Shown in pieces: positions 8,797 through 17,163 of a DNA stretch of 64,000 nt. The DNA lies in contig NZ_WVRN01000001.1 in NCBI RefSeq assembly GCF_013112245.1, positions 1,988,501 through 2,052,500 of the forward strand, read 5' to 3'. The translations under genes and the position numbers were made by a program. This stretch comes from Ruegeria sp. HKCCD4315. GTDB taxonomy: Bacteria; Pseudomonadota; Alphaproteobacteria; Rhodobacterales; Rhodobacteraceae. Position 1 is the stretch's first letter; every line of letters starts with the position of its first letter. The notes beneath the pieces are model-generated. The model was not told where the DNA came from, ran no database searches, and saw only the letters and a program-made list of their open reading frames with translations.

Positions 8797-9435
8797 ATGA
8801 CCAACATAGTTTTCTTGATCGCACTTGGCTGCGCCCTTGTCTATCTGCCGCTGACAGCGCGCCCGGCCTCGGCCTTGCGAACGGTATTCAAGACCACCTC
8901 GGTTGCCGCTTTGGCCGTTGCAGCCCTTGTACAAGGCGGGCCATGGTTACTTGTTGTTGCGCTCATTCTTTGTGCGACAGGCGATGCATTGTTGTCTCGC
9001 GAAACGGATGCCACGTTTATGGTGGGGATTGCTTCCTTCGCTGGCGGACATCTGGCCTATATCGCGCTATTCCTGACCTATCCGACCAGTAACGCTGATC
9101 TGATTTGGAACGCGCCCGCGACGGTGTGGTCTCTGATTATTCTGGGCATCGTCATGGCCACCTTGCTGGCGCCACGCGCGGCTGATCTGAAAGGCCCTGT
9201 TCTGGCCTACATACCCATCATCCTGGGAATGGGTATAGCTGTTATGGCACTGCCGGAAACAGGTGTATTGCGCAGGGCCTTTCCTGCCGCCATCGCCTTT
9301 ATCGCGTCCGATCTGATCCTTGCGACCGAGAAGTTTCTACTGCCTCCAAACCATCCGGCCCTCAAGGCAACGCCCTATCTCATCTGGCCCCTATACTGGG
9401 GCGCACAGCTCGGCTTTGTCCTTGCATTCGCGTGA
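8797..9435 (+). CDS. YhhN family membrane protein (lysoplasmalogenase-like)
   Basis: A 212-residue integral membrane protein with about seven to eight transmembrane helices. The motifs CATGDALLS and FIASDLILATEKFL carry the conserved acidic residues of the YhhN/TMEM86 family, whose animal member TMEM86B hydrolyses lysoplasmalogens. The bacterial role is uncertain. The start at 8797 has a GGAG site seven bases upstream; an in-frame alternative at 8743 lacks one. Confidence 0.85.
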   Translation: MTNIVFLIALGCALVYLPLTARPASALRTVFKTTSVAALAVAALVQGGPWLLVVALILCATGDALLSRETDATFMVGIASFAGGHLAYIALFLTYPTSNADLIWNAPATVWSLIILGIVMATLLAPRAADLKGPVLAYIPIILGMGIAVMALPETGVLRRAFPAAIAFIASDLILATEKFLLPPNHPALKATPYLIWPLYWGAQLGFVLAFA

Positions 9436-9493
9436 CCCTTTGCAACTGCCGCAAATCCGCATTAGGTGAAGGGAACACCTGCGGAGACACTAC

Positions 9494-10636
9494 ATGGCGT
9501 TTTTCTCAAAGCTAAAGGATAAGCTGTTCAAATCCTCCTCTCGTCTGGAAGAGGGGCTGGAAGCAATCGTCGAAGATGGCGGCGAGGAAACGGCCGCGCC
9601 TGACCCGGTGATCCCAGAACCACAGCCCGAACCGGAACCGGTCCCGGAAATCCCGGATCCAGCCCCGGCACCACTACCTACTGAACCGCCCGCCCCTGTC
9701 CCCGCTGATCCAACTCCGGTCGCTCCTCCACCCGAAATCCCTGAATCGAAGGGCATTCTGAACCGCCTGTTCAATCGCGGCGGCGGCACGACGGAAATGC
9801 GCCGCACCTTGGACGATGACATGCTGGAGCAACTCGAAGAGCTGCTGATCGCCTCTGACATGGGTGTCGACACGGCCTTGCGCGTCACCTCGAACATGGC
9901 CGAGGGGCGCTTTGGCCGCAAACTCTCAACTCGGGAAATCAAGCAATTGCTTGCACAAGAAGTCGCCCGCGTGATGGAACCCGTGGCCAAGCCCCTGCCG
10001 ATCTATCCCAAACGCCCGCAAGTGGTGCTGGTCGTCGGGGTCAACGGCTCGGGCAAGACCACCACAATCGGCAAGTTAGCCAGCCAGTTCAAGGAAGCGG
10101 GCAAAAAAGTTGCAATCGCCGCCGGTGACACGTTCCGCGCCGCTGCAGTTGAACAATTGCAAGTCTGGGGCGATCGGGCCGGGGTTCCGGTGCTGACCGC
10201 GCCAGAAGGCTCGGACCCTGCCAGCCTGGCGTTCGATGCTCTGAATCGCGCACAGGCCGAAGGTGCAGATCTGCTGATGATCGACACCGCAGGCCGTTTG
10301 CAAAACCGTGCTGACCTGATGGAAGAGCTAGCCAAGATTGTCCGCGTCATCCGCAAAGTCGACGATACCGCCCCGCACAACACCCTGTTGGTCCTCGACG
10401 CAACAACAGGCCAGAACGCGCTGAGCCAGGTGGAAACCTTCCGCAAGCTGGCTGACGTCTCGGGCCTTGTCATGACCAAACTGGACGGCACCGCCAAAGG
10501 CGGCGTTTTGGTCGCTTTGGCAGACAAATTCGGCCTGCCCATCCACGCCATTGGTGTGGGCGAACAGATCGACGACCTCGCCCCCTTCGATCCCGAAGAA
10601 TTTGCCGCCGCCCTGACCGGTCTCGACAAAGGCTGA
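9494..10636 (+). CDS. ftsY: signal recognition particle receptor FtsY
   Basis: A 380-residue SRP GTPase that docks ribosome-SRP complexes at the membrane. Residues about 1-85 are a variable acidic and proline-rich A domain, with long Pro-Glu and Pro-Ala runs. The N domain follows (DDDMLEQLEELLIASDMGV), and then the G domain with GVNGSGKTTT at about residue 183, DTFRAAAVEQL, DTAGR and TKLDGTAKGG, ending DLAPFDPEEFAAALTG. All GTPase motifs are present. It is followed by the dispersed motif. Confidence 0.97.
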   Translation: MAFFSKLKDKLFKSSSRLEEGLEAIVEDGGEETAAPDPVIPEPQPEPEPVPEIPDPAPAPLPTEPPAPVPADPTPVAPPPEIPESKGILNRLFNRGGGTTEMRRTLDDDMLEQLEELLIASDMGVDTALRVTSNMAEGRFGRKLSTREIKQLLAQEVARVMEPVAKPLPIYPKRPQVVLVVGVNGSGKTTTIGKLASQFKEAGKKVAIAAGDTFRAAAVEQLQVWGDRAGVPVLTAPEGSDPASLAFDALNRAQAEGADLLMIDTAGRLQNRADLMEELAKIVRVIRKVDDTAPHNTLLVLDATTGQNALSQVETFRKLADVSGLVMTKLDGTAKGGVLVALADKFGLPIHAIGVGEQIDDLAPFDPEEFAAALTGLDKG

Positions 10637-10643
10637 TCCGCCC

Positions 10644-10694
10644 CTTCATCTGGCTAAAAATACCTTCGGGGGTCTGGGGGTGGAAAACCCCCAG
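10644..10694 (+). repeat. dispersed 22-base motif followed by hairpin, copy 2
   Basis: The 22-base motif (10644-10665, CTTCATCTGGCTAAAAATAC plus two) begins eight bases after the ftsY stop and is identical to copy 1. A hairpin CTGGGGG/CCCCCAG (10674-10694) follows, but with different sequence from that of copy 1. Position and composition suggest a terminator-type element. Confidence 0.7.
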
Positions 10695-10714
10695 CCTCAC
10701 CGCCCAGCAAAAGG

Positions 10715-11626
10715 TTGGCATCTTTGAGCAACTGGCTGATCTCATTGGAAGGGACGGAAGCGGGCCACCAACTTGCACTAGGGTTGGCCCTGATGGCGGC
10801 CTTTCTTCATGCCGTGTTTGGGGCTCTGCAAAAGGGGCGTCATGACCCGTGGCTGTCTCGTGGCGCCATTGATGCCAGTTACTGCCTCATGGCCGCACCT
10901 TTCGCCCTTTTTGTTGTGCCCTGGCCCGAACCGCATATGTGGCCGATCTTCGCGCTCGTCTGGCTGATTCACATCGCGTACAAGACGCTTCAGGCCATGG
11001 CCTATACCAAAGGTTCCTACACAGTGGTCTATCCGGTCGTGCGCGGAACCGGTCCGCTTTTTACAGTCATCGGAGCTTATCTTCTATTCGGAGAGACCTT
11101 TTCTGCCGTTCAATGGCTGGGCGTTGCGACCTTGCTAGCCGGAATCTTCGGGTTGGCCGCGTATAATTTCCGGTTTCTGGAAACCAATCGCGACACACTT
11201 GGCATCGCGCTCACTCTGGCGATCATCACGGGCCTTTTTGTGGCCCTGTACACCACCTATGACGCCTACGGTATCCGCGCCACTGCCGACCCTTTCACCT
11301 TTCTGGCTTGGTTCTTCATGATCGATGGCGCGGCCATGCCGATCTACGCTTTCCTCAGGTGGCGTGCCATGATCGACCGCCCTGCTATTGGCCCTCTCAT
11401 GCTGCGCGGTCTGGCGGGTGGAATTATTGCCCCTCTGTCATTTGGTGCGATCATGCTCGCCACCCGGCTGGACAAAGTGGGTGAGGCCGCCGTTCTTCGC
11501 GAAACCTCAACGGTCTTTGCGGCCCTGATCGGTTGGCTTGTGCTAAAGGAAACTGTAGGGCCCCGACGCATTGCCCTTATGGCATTGATTGCACTCGGCG
11601 CCGTAATAGTTGAAATGGGCGGGTAA
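10715..11626 (+). CDS. EamA/DMT superfamily membrane transporter
   Basis: A 303-residue protein with about ten transmembrane helices and the two-fold EamA repeat. Landmarks are YTVVYPVVRGTGPLFTVIGA, FGETFSAVQWLGV at the end of the first repeat, and a second repeat ending WLVLKETVGPRRI. The start is a TTG at 10715; the helix content begins soon after, so a downstream start is possible. These carriers move metabolites or drugs; the substrate is unknown. It is followed 16 bases later by yciB. Confidence 0.85.
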   Translation: MASLSNWLISLEGTEAGHQLALGLALMAAFLHAVFGALQKGRHDPWLSRGAIDASYCLMAAPFALFVVPWPEPHMWPIFALVWLIHIAYKTLQAMAYTKGSYTVVYPVVRGTGPLFTVIGAYLLFGETFSAVQWLGVATLLAGIFGLAAYNFRFLETNRDTLGIALTLAIITGLFVALYTTYDAYGIRATADPFTFLAWFFMIDGAAMPIYAFLRWRAMIDRPAIGPLMLRGLAGGIIAPLSFGAIMLATRLDKVGEAAVLRETSTVFAALIGWLVLKETVGPRRIALMALIALGAVIVEMGG

Positions 11627-11642
11627 ACAGCAGGACGTACAG

Positions 11643-12248
11643 ATGACAGCCAAAAAAGACATCAACCCGTTTTTGAAACAGGTGCTGGAACTTGGCCCCC
11701 CCTTGGCCTTCTTCTTCATCTACCTGCGTTTGCGTGACGACAGTTTTCTGATCGGTGGTATCGAGTATTCCGGCTTTATCGTTGCAACGATCATCTTTGT
11801 GCCCCTGATGCTCGGCGCGATGGGTATCCTGTGGTACCTGACCGGCAAACTCAGCCGAATGCAGATATTCACCGCCTTCATGGTCCTTTTCTTCGGTGGC
11901 CTCACCGCCTGGTTCAATGACGAGCGGTTCTTCAAGATGAAAACCACGCTGGTCTATGGTCTGTTTGCTTTGATCCTGGGCATTGGCCTGATGCAAAAGA
12001 AATCTTACCTGGCCTATGTTCTGGAAGAGTTGCTTCCGATGAAACAGGAAGGCTGGATGATCCTGACCCGCCGCTTGTGCGCCTGTTTTGCCATTTTGGC
12101 CGCCGCCAACGAATTTGTCTGGCGCACAATGTCGACGGACATGTGGGTCAAGATTGAGACCTTTGGCTTTCCCATAGCGCTGATGGCCTTTTTGATGCTG
12201 CAATTCAGCATGTTGCAGCGCTACATGGAGGATCCGGAACAGAAATAA
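11643..12248 (+). CDS. yciB: inner membrane-spanning protein YciB (septation protein IspZ family)
   Basis: A 201-residue membrane protein with five to six transmembrane helices. The start MTAKKDINPFLKQVLELGPP, the RFFKMKTTLVYGLFA segment and NEFVWRTMSTDMWVKIETFG are characteristic of YciB/IspZ, which is linked to cell-envelope synthesis and septation. ATG 11643 follows an AGGA site and begins 16 bases after the transporter stop; the in-frame ATG at 11610 would overlap that gene. Confidence 0.95.
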   Translation: MTAKKDINPFLKQVLELGPPLAFFFIYLRLRDDSFLIGGIEYSGFIVATIIFVPLMLGAMGILWYLTGKLSRMQIFTAFMVLFFGGLTAWFNDERFFKMKTTLVYGLFALILGIGLMQKKSYLAYVLEELLPMKQEGWMILTRRLCACFAILAAANEFVWRTMSTDMWVKIETFGFPIALMAFLMLQFSMLQRYMEDPEQK

Positions 12249-12363
12249 GTCCCGTTGCGTCAGCCAGGTCTGCCAAAACAAACAAAATTCTTGGATAATG
12301 CGCCGAGCTATGTGAAGTTGTATCACCACCCGCACACTCACCTTGCCCAAGATCGGTGCATAC

Positions 12364-13032
12364 ATGACGGCCTTTCCCAACAGCGGCTTCTTGTCCGAAG
12401 CCTCCGACGGACTCAGAGAAATGCTTTCGGCTCAAGCGACCGAAATTTCCCTGACCCAAGGCGAAACACTTTTTGAACAAGGCGACGAGGGCGACGCGCT
12501 GTACGCCATTTTGGAAGGCACCCTCGAAGTGTCTTTTCTCGCCATGAGCGGGCGCAAGCTGACCCTGACCCTGATGCGCCCAGGCGAAGTCTTTGGCGAA
12601 ATCGCCCTGTTCGACAACGGTCCCCGCACAGCGACCATTGCGGCGGCCGAAGCCTCGCGCGTTTTGCGAGTGCGCCGCAATGACGTCCTGAAACAGATCC
12701 GGCACTATCCTGATCTTGCAGAGGATTTAATCCGGCTGGCCGGATTGCGGATGCGGTACATGGGGTCTCAGTTGAACGAGCAAGTCTTTTTGCCCATGCC
12801 CATTCGTCTTGCGCGAAGGCTGCTACACCTGTCAGGTTTGCAGGACAACCCGTCCGAACGCATTACACTGTCGCAAAGTGAACTGGCCGAGTTTGTCGGG
12901 GCGACGCGCGAAGCTGTGTCCAAGACAATCTCAGGCTGGAAACGCGACAATGTTGTGGAAGCATCCCGCGGCGGACTGCTGATTCAGGACTTTGTGGCAC
13001 TACGTGAGTTGGCCGAATCTGACCTGATCTGA
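12364..13032 (+). CDS. Crp/Fnr family transcriptional regulator
   Basis: A 223-residue regulator. Residues about 10-125 form the cyclic-nucleotide-binding fold, with GEVFGEIALFDNGPRTATIAA matching the phosphate-binding cassette. Residues 150-215 hold a winged helix-turn-helix (LSQSELAEFVGATREAVSKT). It lacks the N-terminal cysteines of FNR-type oxygen sensors, so ligand control by cAMP or cGMP is plausible. ATG 12364 is preferred to the upstream TTG at 12343 because the fold begins right after it. A structured candidate RNA follows immediately. Confidence 0.9.
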   Translation: MTAFPNSGFLSEASDGLREMLSAQATEISLTQGETLFEQGDEGDALYAILEGTLEVSFLAMSGRKLTLTLMRPGEVFGEIALFDNGPRTATIAAAEASRVLRVRRNDVLKQIRHYPDLAEDLIRLAGLRMRYMGSQLNEQVFLPMPIRLARRLLHLSGLQDNPSERITLSQSELAEFVGATREAVSKTISGWKRDNVVEASRGGLLIQDFVALRELAESDLI

Positions 13033-13059
13033 GCGGATGTGATCTGGTTCACAGACCTG

Positions 13060-13186
13060 TTTCCAAACATAACCTACGGTGAAGTTGTTACCGTAGGAGG
13101 TCAGAGAATCATCCCCGATATCTGTCCACTGACCTCTCCCTGTATCTGAGCCATACGCAATTTCTGCGTATGGCTCATTTTTTTTC
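13060..13186 (+). ncRNA. candidate small RNA with three hairpins and its own terminator
   Basis: Three stem-loops follow one another: CCTACGGT/ACCGTAGG (13073-13097), GAGGTCAG/CTGACCTC (13097-13136) and GAGCCATACGCA/TGCGTATGGCTC (13148-13176) ending in eight T. The first two share a junction carrying AGGAGG. No open reading frame is present. It could be a free-standing small RNA or a structured 3' untranslated region of the Crp gene released by processing. The 5' end is not defined by sequence. Confidence 0.45.
13148..13186 (+). terminator. strong intrinsic terminator
   Basis: A perfect 12-base-pair stem with a five-base loop is followed by A and eight T on the plus strand. It ends the Crp gene transcript and the candidate small RNA. 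Confidence 0.9.
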
Positions 13187-13217
13187 AAATACTCTGCCCC
13201 TTAATCGGTAGGCAAAG

Positions 13218-13248
13218 AAAAAGGCCGGGATTTTATCCCGGCCTTTTT
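13218..13248. terminator. bidirectional terminator downstream of degP
   Basis: AAAAAGGCCGGGAT and its perfect complement ATCCCGGCCTTTTT are separated by three bases. T-runs appear on either strand. It lies four bases beyond the degP stop and ends that operon on the minus strand. Confidence 0.9.
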
Positions 13249-13251
13249 CGT

Positions 13252-14688
13252 TTACTCTTCGAGGCTCAGCGCCACAAACCGCGGATCTCCGCCCCTGCGT
13301 ACCAAGAGCAGCAAGGATTTCCTGCCGGCTTCGCGCGATTCTTCCATTCTCTCTTCCAGATCACCGATGGTCTCAACTTTTTGCTGTCCTGCTTCGGTGA
13401 TCAGATCACCGGCCCGCAATCCTTTGGCATAAGCTTCAGACGCCTGATCCACGTCGGAAATCACCAGACCTTCGGCATCTGCGTCCAGACCCAGATCCTC
13501 GCGCAGCGTGTCGGTCAGGGGAGATATCGTCAGGCCAAGAATATCCGCGTCCTCGTCGACCGGCGCCTCTTCAGGTTCCTGTTCGCCACTATCGGCACGC
13601 TCAGCATCTTCGCGACGCCCCAGTGTGACCAACACGGTCTGGGTTCCGCCGTCCCGATGCACGATGACACGCACAGATTTTCCAACTTCTGTTTCACCGA
13701 CCTGACGCACCAGACCGCGTGTGTCTTCAACCTCGACGCCGTCAAAACTGGTGATCACATCACCCGCCTTCAAACCTGCTTCTTTTGCCGGACCTTCCGG
13801 GACATCACTGATCAGAGCACCGCCAGGCTTTTCAAGCCCCATTGCTTCTGCCATGTCCGGCGTCACGTCCTGAATACGCACGCCAAGCCACCCGCGGCGC
13901 GTTTCCCCAAACTCACGCAATTGGTCGACAACTTTGACCACAACGTTGGACGCCATCGAAAATCCAATCCCGATTGACCCCCCGTTGGGAGACAGGATAG
14001 CCGTGTTCACGCCGATCACTTCGCCATCCATGTTGAACAACGGACCACCTGAGTTGCCTCGGTTGATCGCCGCATCGGTCTGAATGTAATCGTCGTAAGA
14101 GCCACTCAGCTCTCGATTACGGGCCGACACGATCCCGGCTGAAACCGAAAAGCCCTGCCCCAGCGGGTTGCCCATGGCAATCACCCAATCGCCCACACGC
14201 GCGACGTCACTATCGCCGAAGGTCACGTATTTCAGCGGGCCCGACGCTTCGACCTTGAGCAATGCGATATCGGTCTTCTCATCCGTACCGATGACTTTGG
14301 CGACCAGTTCTTGTTTGGGCTGACCGTCGCCCGGGAAGAATTCCACAAGGATTTCATCGGCTTCGGCAATAACGTGATTGTTGGTGACGATAAATCCGTC
14401 TTCCGAAATCACAAAGCCCGAACCCAAAGCGTTGCTGCGCCTTGGCGCGTCGTCGTCATCTCCGTTTCGGTCCTGAAATTCACGAAAGAAATCCTCGAAC
14501 GGGGACCCTTCGGGAACAATCCCCTGTGGACCAGCCTGACTTTCGATCAGGGTACTTGTTGTGATGTTTACCACGGCCGGGCTGATCTTTTCCGCCAGCG
14601 GCGCAAGACTTTCACCCCGGGCCTGTACGGCAACTGTTTGCGCCAGCAAAAGCAGCATTCCGGCAAAAGCCAGCCACATCACCCGCAT
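13252..14688 (-). CDS. degP: periplasmic serine protease of the Do/DegP (HtrA) family
   Basis: A 478-residue protease-chaperone for misfolded envelope proteins. The start at 14688 gives a signal peptide MRVMWLAFAGMLLLLAQTV with cleavage near Ala23, and is preceded by a GGGGTGAG site. The trypsin-like domain carries His105 (NNHVIA), Asp140 (TDIALLK) and Ser213 (GNSGGPL). Two PDZ domains follow (about 275-360 and 385-475), each with its carboxylate-binding strand, the first being RRGWLGVRIQ. It is the last gene of hflK-hflC-DUF2065-degP. The upstream in-frame start at 14805 would bury the signal peptide. Confidence 0.95.
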   Translation of the reverse strand: MRVMWLAFAGMLLLLAQTVAVQARGESLAPLAEKISPAVVNITTSTLIESQAGPQGIVPEGSPFEDFFREFQDRNGDDDDAPRRSNALGSGFVISEDGFIVTNNHVIAEADEILVEFFPGDGQPKQELVAKVIGTDEKTDIALLKVEASGPLKYVTFGDSDVARVGDWVIAMGNPLGQGFSVSAGIVSARNRELSGSYDDYIQTDAAINRGNSGGPLFNMDGEVIGVNTAILSPNGGSIGIGFSMASNVVVKVVDQLREFGETRRGWLGVRIQDVTPDMAEAMGLEKPGGALISDVPEGPAKEAGLKAGDVITSFDGVEVEDTRGLVRQVGETEVGKSVRVIVHRDGGTQTVLVTLGRREDAERADSGEQEPEEAPVDEDADILGLTISPLTDTLREDLGLDADAEGLVISDVDQASEAYAKGLRAGDLITEAGQQKVETIGDLEERMEESREAGRKSLLLLVRRGGDPRFVALSLEE

Positions 14689-14873
14689 CCACTCACCCCT
14701 TTCGTCCCACCGGACGGACACACTGCGCGCTTTCGCCTGCACTTGAGCTCTCCTTGTCGACAGTCTTCCCCAGACCGCTAAGAAACAGTCTTGCTTATCG
14801 ACCAATGTAGTCAGTTTGATCGGACGAGCAACTCAGGATCGCGGGGAATTCACTGCCAAGTGAAGGCATACCC

Positions 14874-15068
14874 TCAAAAACCCAGCTGATACGCCCCCCA
14901 AAGCAGGATCAACCCACTTATGACGCAAAGCAGCCCCATCAACCGGCGCGCCTGTTCTGGAACTGAACGAAGCGCTTCGAGCATACGTTCAATAAGCGAA
15001 GGGGCCAGCGCATAGGCCAGCCCCTCGACAATTAGCACCAGCCCAAAGGCCAGAAGGATCATGCCCAT
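14874..15068 (-). CDS. small membrane protein, DUF2065 (YjeT) family
   Basis: A 64-residue protein with two hydrophobic segments (about 3-20 and 45-62) joined by a short basic loop containing EALRSVPEQARRLMGLL. This is the DUF2065/YjeT pattern. The ATG overlaps the hflC stop, so it is co-translated with hflC. Its place next to HflKC suggests a role with membrane proteolysis, but no function is established. Confidence 0.85.
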   Translation of the reverse strand: MGMILLAFGLVLIVEGLAYALAPSLIERMLEALRSVPEQARRLMGLLCVISGLILLWGAYQLGF

Positions 15069-15946
15069 TACTGGGTCGCCTGCCCTGTGGGCGATTTCAG
15101 GTAGTTGAAGAACTCGGAATCCGGGCTCAGCACCATTGAGCTGTTGCTGCCGCCCAGCGCGCGTTCATAGGCTGACAGCGAGCGATAGAACTCGAAGAAC
15201 TCCGGGTCCTTGCCAAAGGCTTCGGCGAAGATTGCGTTGCGCTCGGCGTCAGCCTCACCGCGAATGATCTCGGCTTCGCGGTTGGCGTCCGACACCAATT
15301 CGACCACGGTCCGGTCGGCTTGCGCGCGCACACGCTGCGCGGCCTCGTTACCTCGGGCGCGTTCGTCGGTCGCCTCACGTTCCCGTTCAGCCTTCATCCG
15401 GTCGAAAGTGGCCTCAAGGTTCGCCTGTGGCAGGTCGGTTGCCTTGAGACGCACGTCGATCACGTTGACACCCAGCGCGCGCGCTTCGGCTATCGCGCTG
15501 TTACGGATGCGCAGCATCAAAGCCGCACGGTCTGAACTGAGGATGTCACGCGAGGACACCGAACCCAGAACTTCCCGCGTTTCCGCGCGCAGGATACGGT
15601 CCAGACGGTCTTCGGCGACAGGAACGCCACCAACACCAACAGCCTGACGGAACTGCTCCAGATCAGAAATCCGGTAACGTGCGAACGCATCGACCACCAG
15701 ACGACGGTCATCCAGAGGTGTTACCTCAAGTGGTTGAACGTCGATGGAAAGGATACGGTCGTCGTAGCGAACCACTTCCTGGATCAGAGGAATCTTGAAA
15801 GCCAGACCGGGCTCTTCCTTCACAGCCACAACGCGGCCGAATTGCAGCACCAACGCGCGTTCGCGCTCGTCCACGATAAAGATCGAGGACAGACCAACTA
15901 CGCCCAGAATGGCAATGACGATAAGGATAATAGGCGACTTACGCAT
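15068..15946 (-). CDS. hflC: HflC, SPFH-domain regulator of the FtsH protease
   Basis: A 292-residue protein with one N-terminal membrane anchor (SPIILIVIAILGVVGLSSIF) and an SPFH/band 7 domain (FIVDERERALVLQFG through DVRLKATDLPQANLEATFDRM). A helical, charged coiled-coil region follows (ERERE... to the C-terminus), ending in YRSLSAYERALG. With HflK it forms the large membrane cage that surrounds FtsH. Its start overlaps the hflK stop. Confidence 0.96.
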   Translation of the reverse strand: MRKSPIILIVIAILGVVGLSSIFIVDERERALVLQFGRVVAVKEEPGLAFKIPLIQEVVRYDDRILSIDVQPLEVTPLDDRRLVVDAFARYRISDLEQFRQAVGVGGVPVAEDRLDRILRAETREVLGSVSSRDILSSDRAALMLRIRNSAIAEARALGVNVIDVRLKATDLPQANLEATFDRMKAEREREATDERARGNEAAQRVRAQADRTVVELVSDANREAEIIRGEADAERNAIFAEAFGKDPEFFEFYRSLSAYERALGGSNSSMVLSPDSEFFNYLKSPTGQATQ

Positions 15947-17091
15947 CAGTTGCTCTCCGCAGGTTGGTTGCGACGCAGTTCGTTCAGCGGCAGATAGGGT
16001 ACGACGCCCTGCCCCTGACCGGTCGAGTTCTCGTCCAGGATGATCTTGTCGACATCACCCAGAACCTGCTCCATCCGCTCCAGGTACAGACGCTTGCGGG
16101 TCACATCCGGCGCTTTAGAGTATTCTTCCAGAACCGCGCTGAAACGGCTCGCCTCACCCTGTGCACTGTTGATCTGCTGGGCGCGATACGCTTCGGCCTC
16201 TTCCAGTACCTGCGCGGCTTCACCACGGGCTTCCGCCAACACGCGGTTTGCATAGGCGTCGGCCACATTTTGCAGACGGTCACGTTCCTGCGCAGCGGCC
16301 TGAACGTCACGGAATGCGGCAATCACATCCTGCGGCGGGTCGGCCTTGTCAAAGTTCACACGGACGATGTTCACGCCGGAATCATAGCTGTCCATTGTTG
16401 CCTGAATAAGTTCCTGTAACCGGTCGGCGATAACACCACGATCCCGGTTCAGGATTGGAGCCAATTCGCTTTGCGCGATGATCTCGCGCATCGCCGATTC
16501 CGAAACCGCGCGGATCGTCTGACGCGGGTCGCGCAGATTGAACAGGAACTTGGCCGGGTCGTTGATGTTCCAAACGACCTGATAGTCGATGTCGACCACG
16601 TTTTCGTCGCCGGTCAGCATCAGACCATCGTCGCTGCCACGGGCACCGCCCATATCCTCGTTCTGTTCACGCGTAACCGGAATTACCTCGGCTGTAACAA
16701 AAGGCCACGGCGCGAAGTTCAGACCAGGATTTCCAACAGCGGAAAATTCGCCCAGAAACAGCTCAACAGACTGTTCTTCCGGCTTAACCGTGTAGAAACT
16801 TGCCGCAGCCCAAAGACCAACAGCCACTAAGCCACCAATAATAACGGTGCCCTTGGTAAAGATCGGGCCGCCACCGCCTGACCCCTGACCATTACTGCCA
16901 CGGCCACCCCCGCCGCGACCGCCCATCAGGACGCGCAGCTGCTCTTGGCCTTTTTTCATCAGCTCGTCGATCTCGGGGATCTGCGGGCCGTCGCCTTCGG
17001 GTGGCTTGCGCCCGTCCCCGTTATTTCCCCGATTTCCTCCACCACCGGAAGAGCCTCCGCCCCCCCAGGGGCCACCGCTGTTGCCCGCCAT
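15946..17091 (-). CDS. hflK: HflK, SPFH-domain regulator of the FtsH protease
   Basis: A 381-residue partner of HflC. The first 80 residues are glycine-rich and polar, usual for HflK (GGPWGGGGSSGGGG). A membrane segment at about residues 85-108 is followed by the SPFH domain (YTVKPEEQSVELFLGEF, DENVVDIDYQVVWNINDPAKFLF) and a coiled coil rich in AEARGEAAQ. I chose ATG 17091, which has a GGGAA site and opens MAGNSGGPWGG, over the in-frame 17127. First gene of the degP operon. Confidence 0.96.
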   Translation of the reverse strand: MAGNSGGPWGGGGSSGGGGNRGNNGDGRKPPEGDGPQIPEIDELMKKGQEQLRVLMGGRGGGGRGSNGQGSGGGGPIFTKGTVIIGGLVAVGLWAAASFYTVKPEEQSVELFLGEFSAVGNPGLNFAPWPFVTAEVIPVTREQNEDMGGARGSDDGLMLTGDENVVDIDYQVVWNINDPAKFLFNLRDPRQTIRAVSESAMREIIAQSELAPILNRDRGVIADRLQELIQATMDSYDSGVNIVRVNFDKADPPQDVIAAFRDVQAAAQERDRLQNVADAYANRVLAEARGEAAQVLEEAEAYRAQQINSAQGEASRFSAVLEEYSKAPDVTRKRLYLERMEQVLGDVDKIILDENSTGQGQGVVPYLPLNELRRNQPAESN

Positions 17092-17163
17092 ATGTATATG
17101 TTCCCTTGTGTTTGACCGTGTGATCACGGCGTCCTTTGTAACTTGTGTGCGCGCGGTTGCAAA

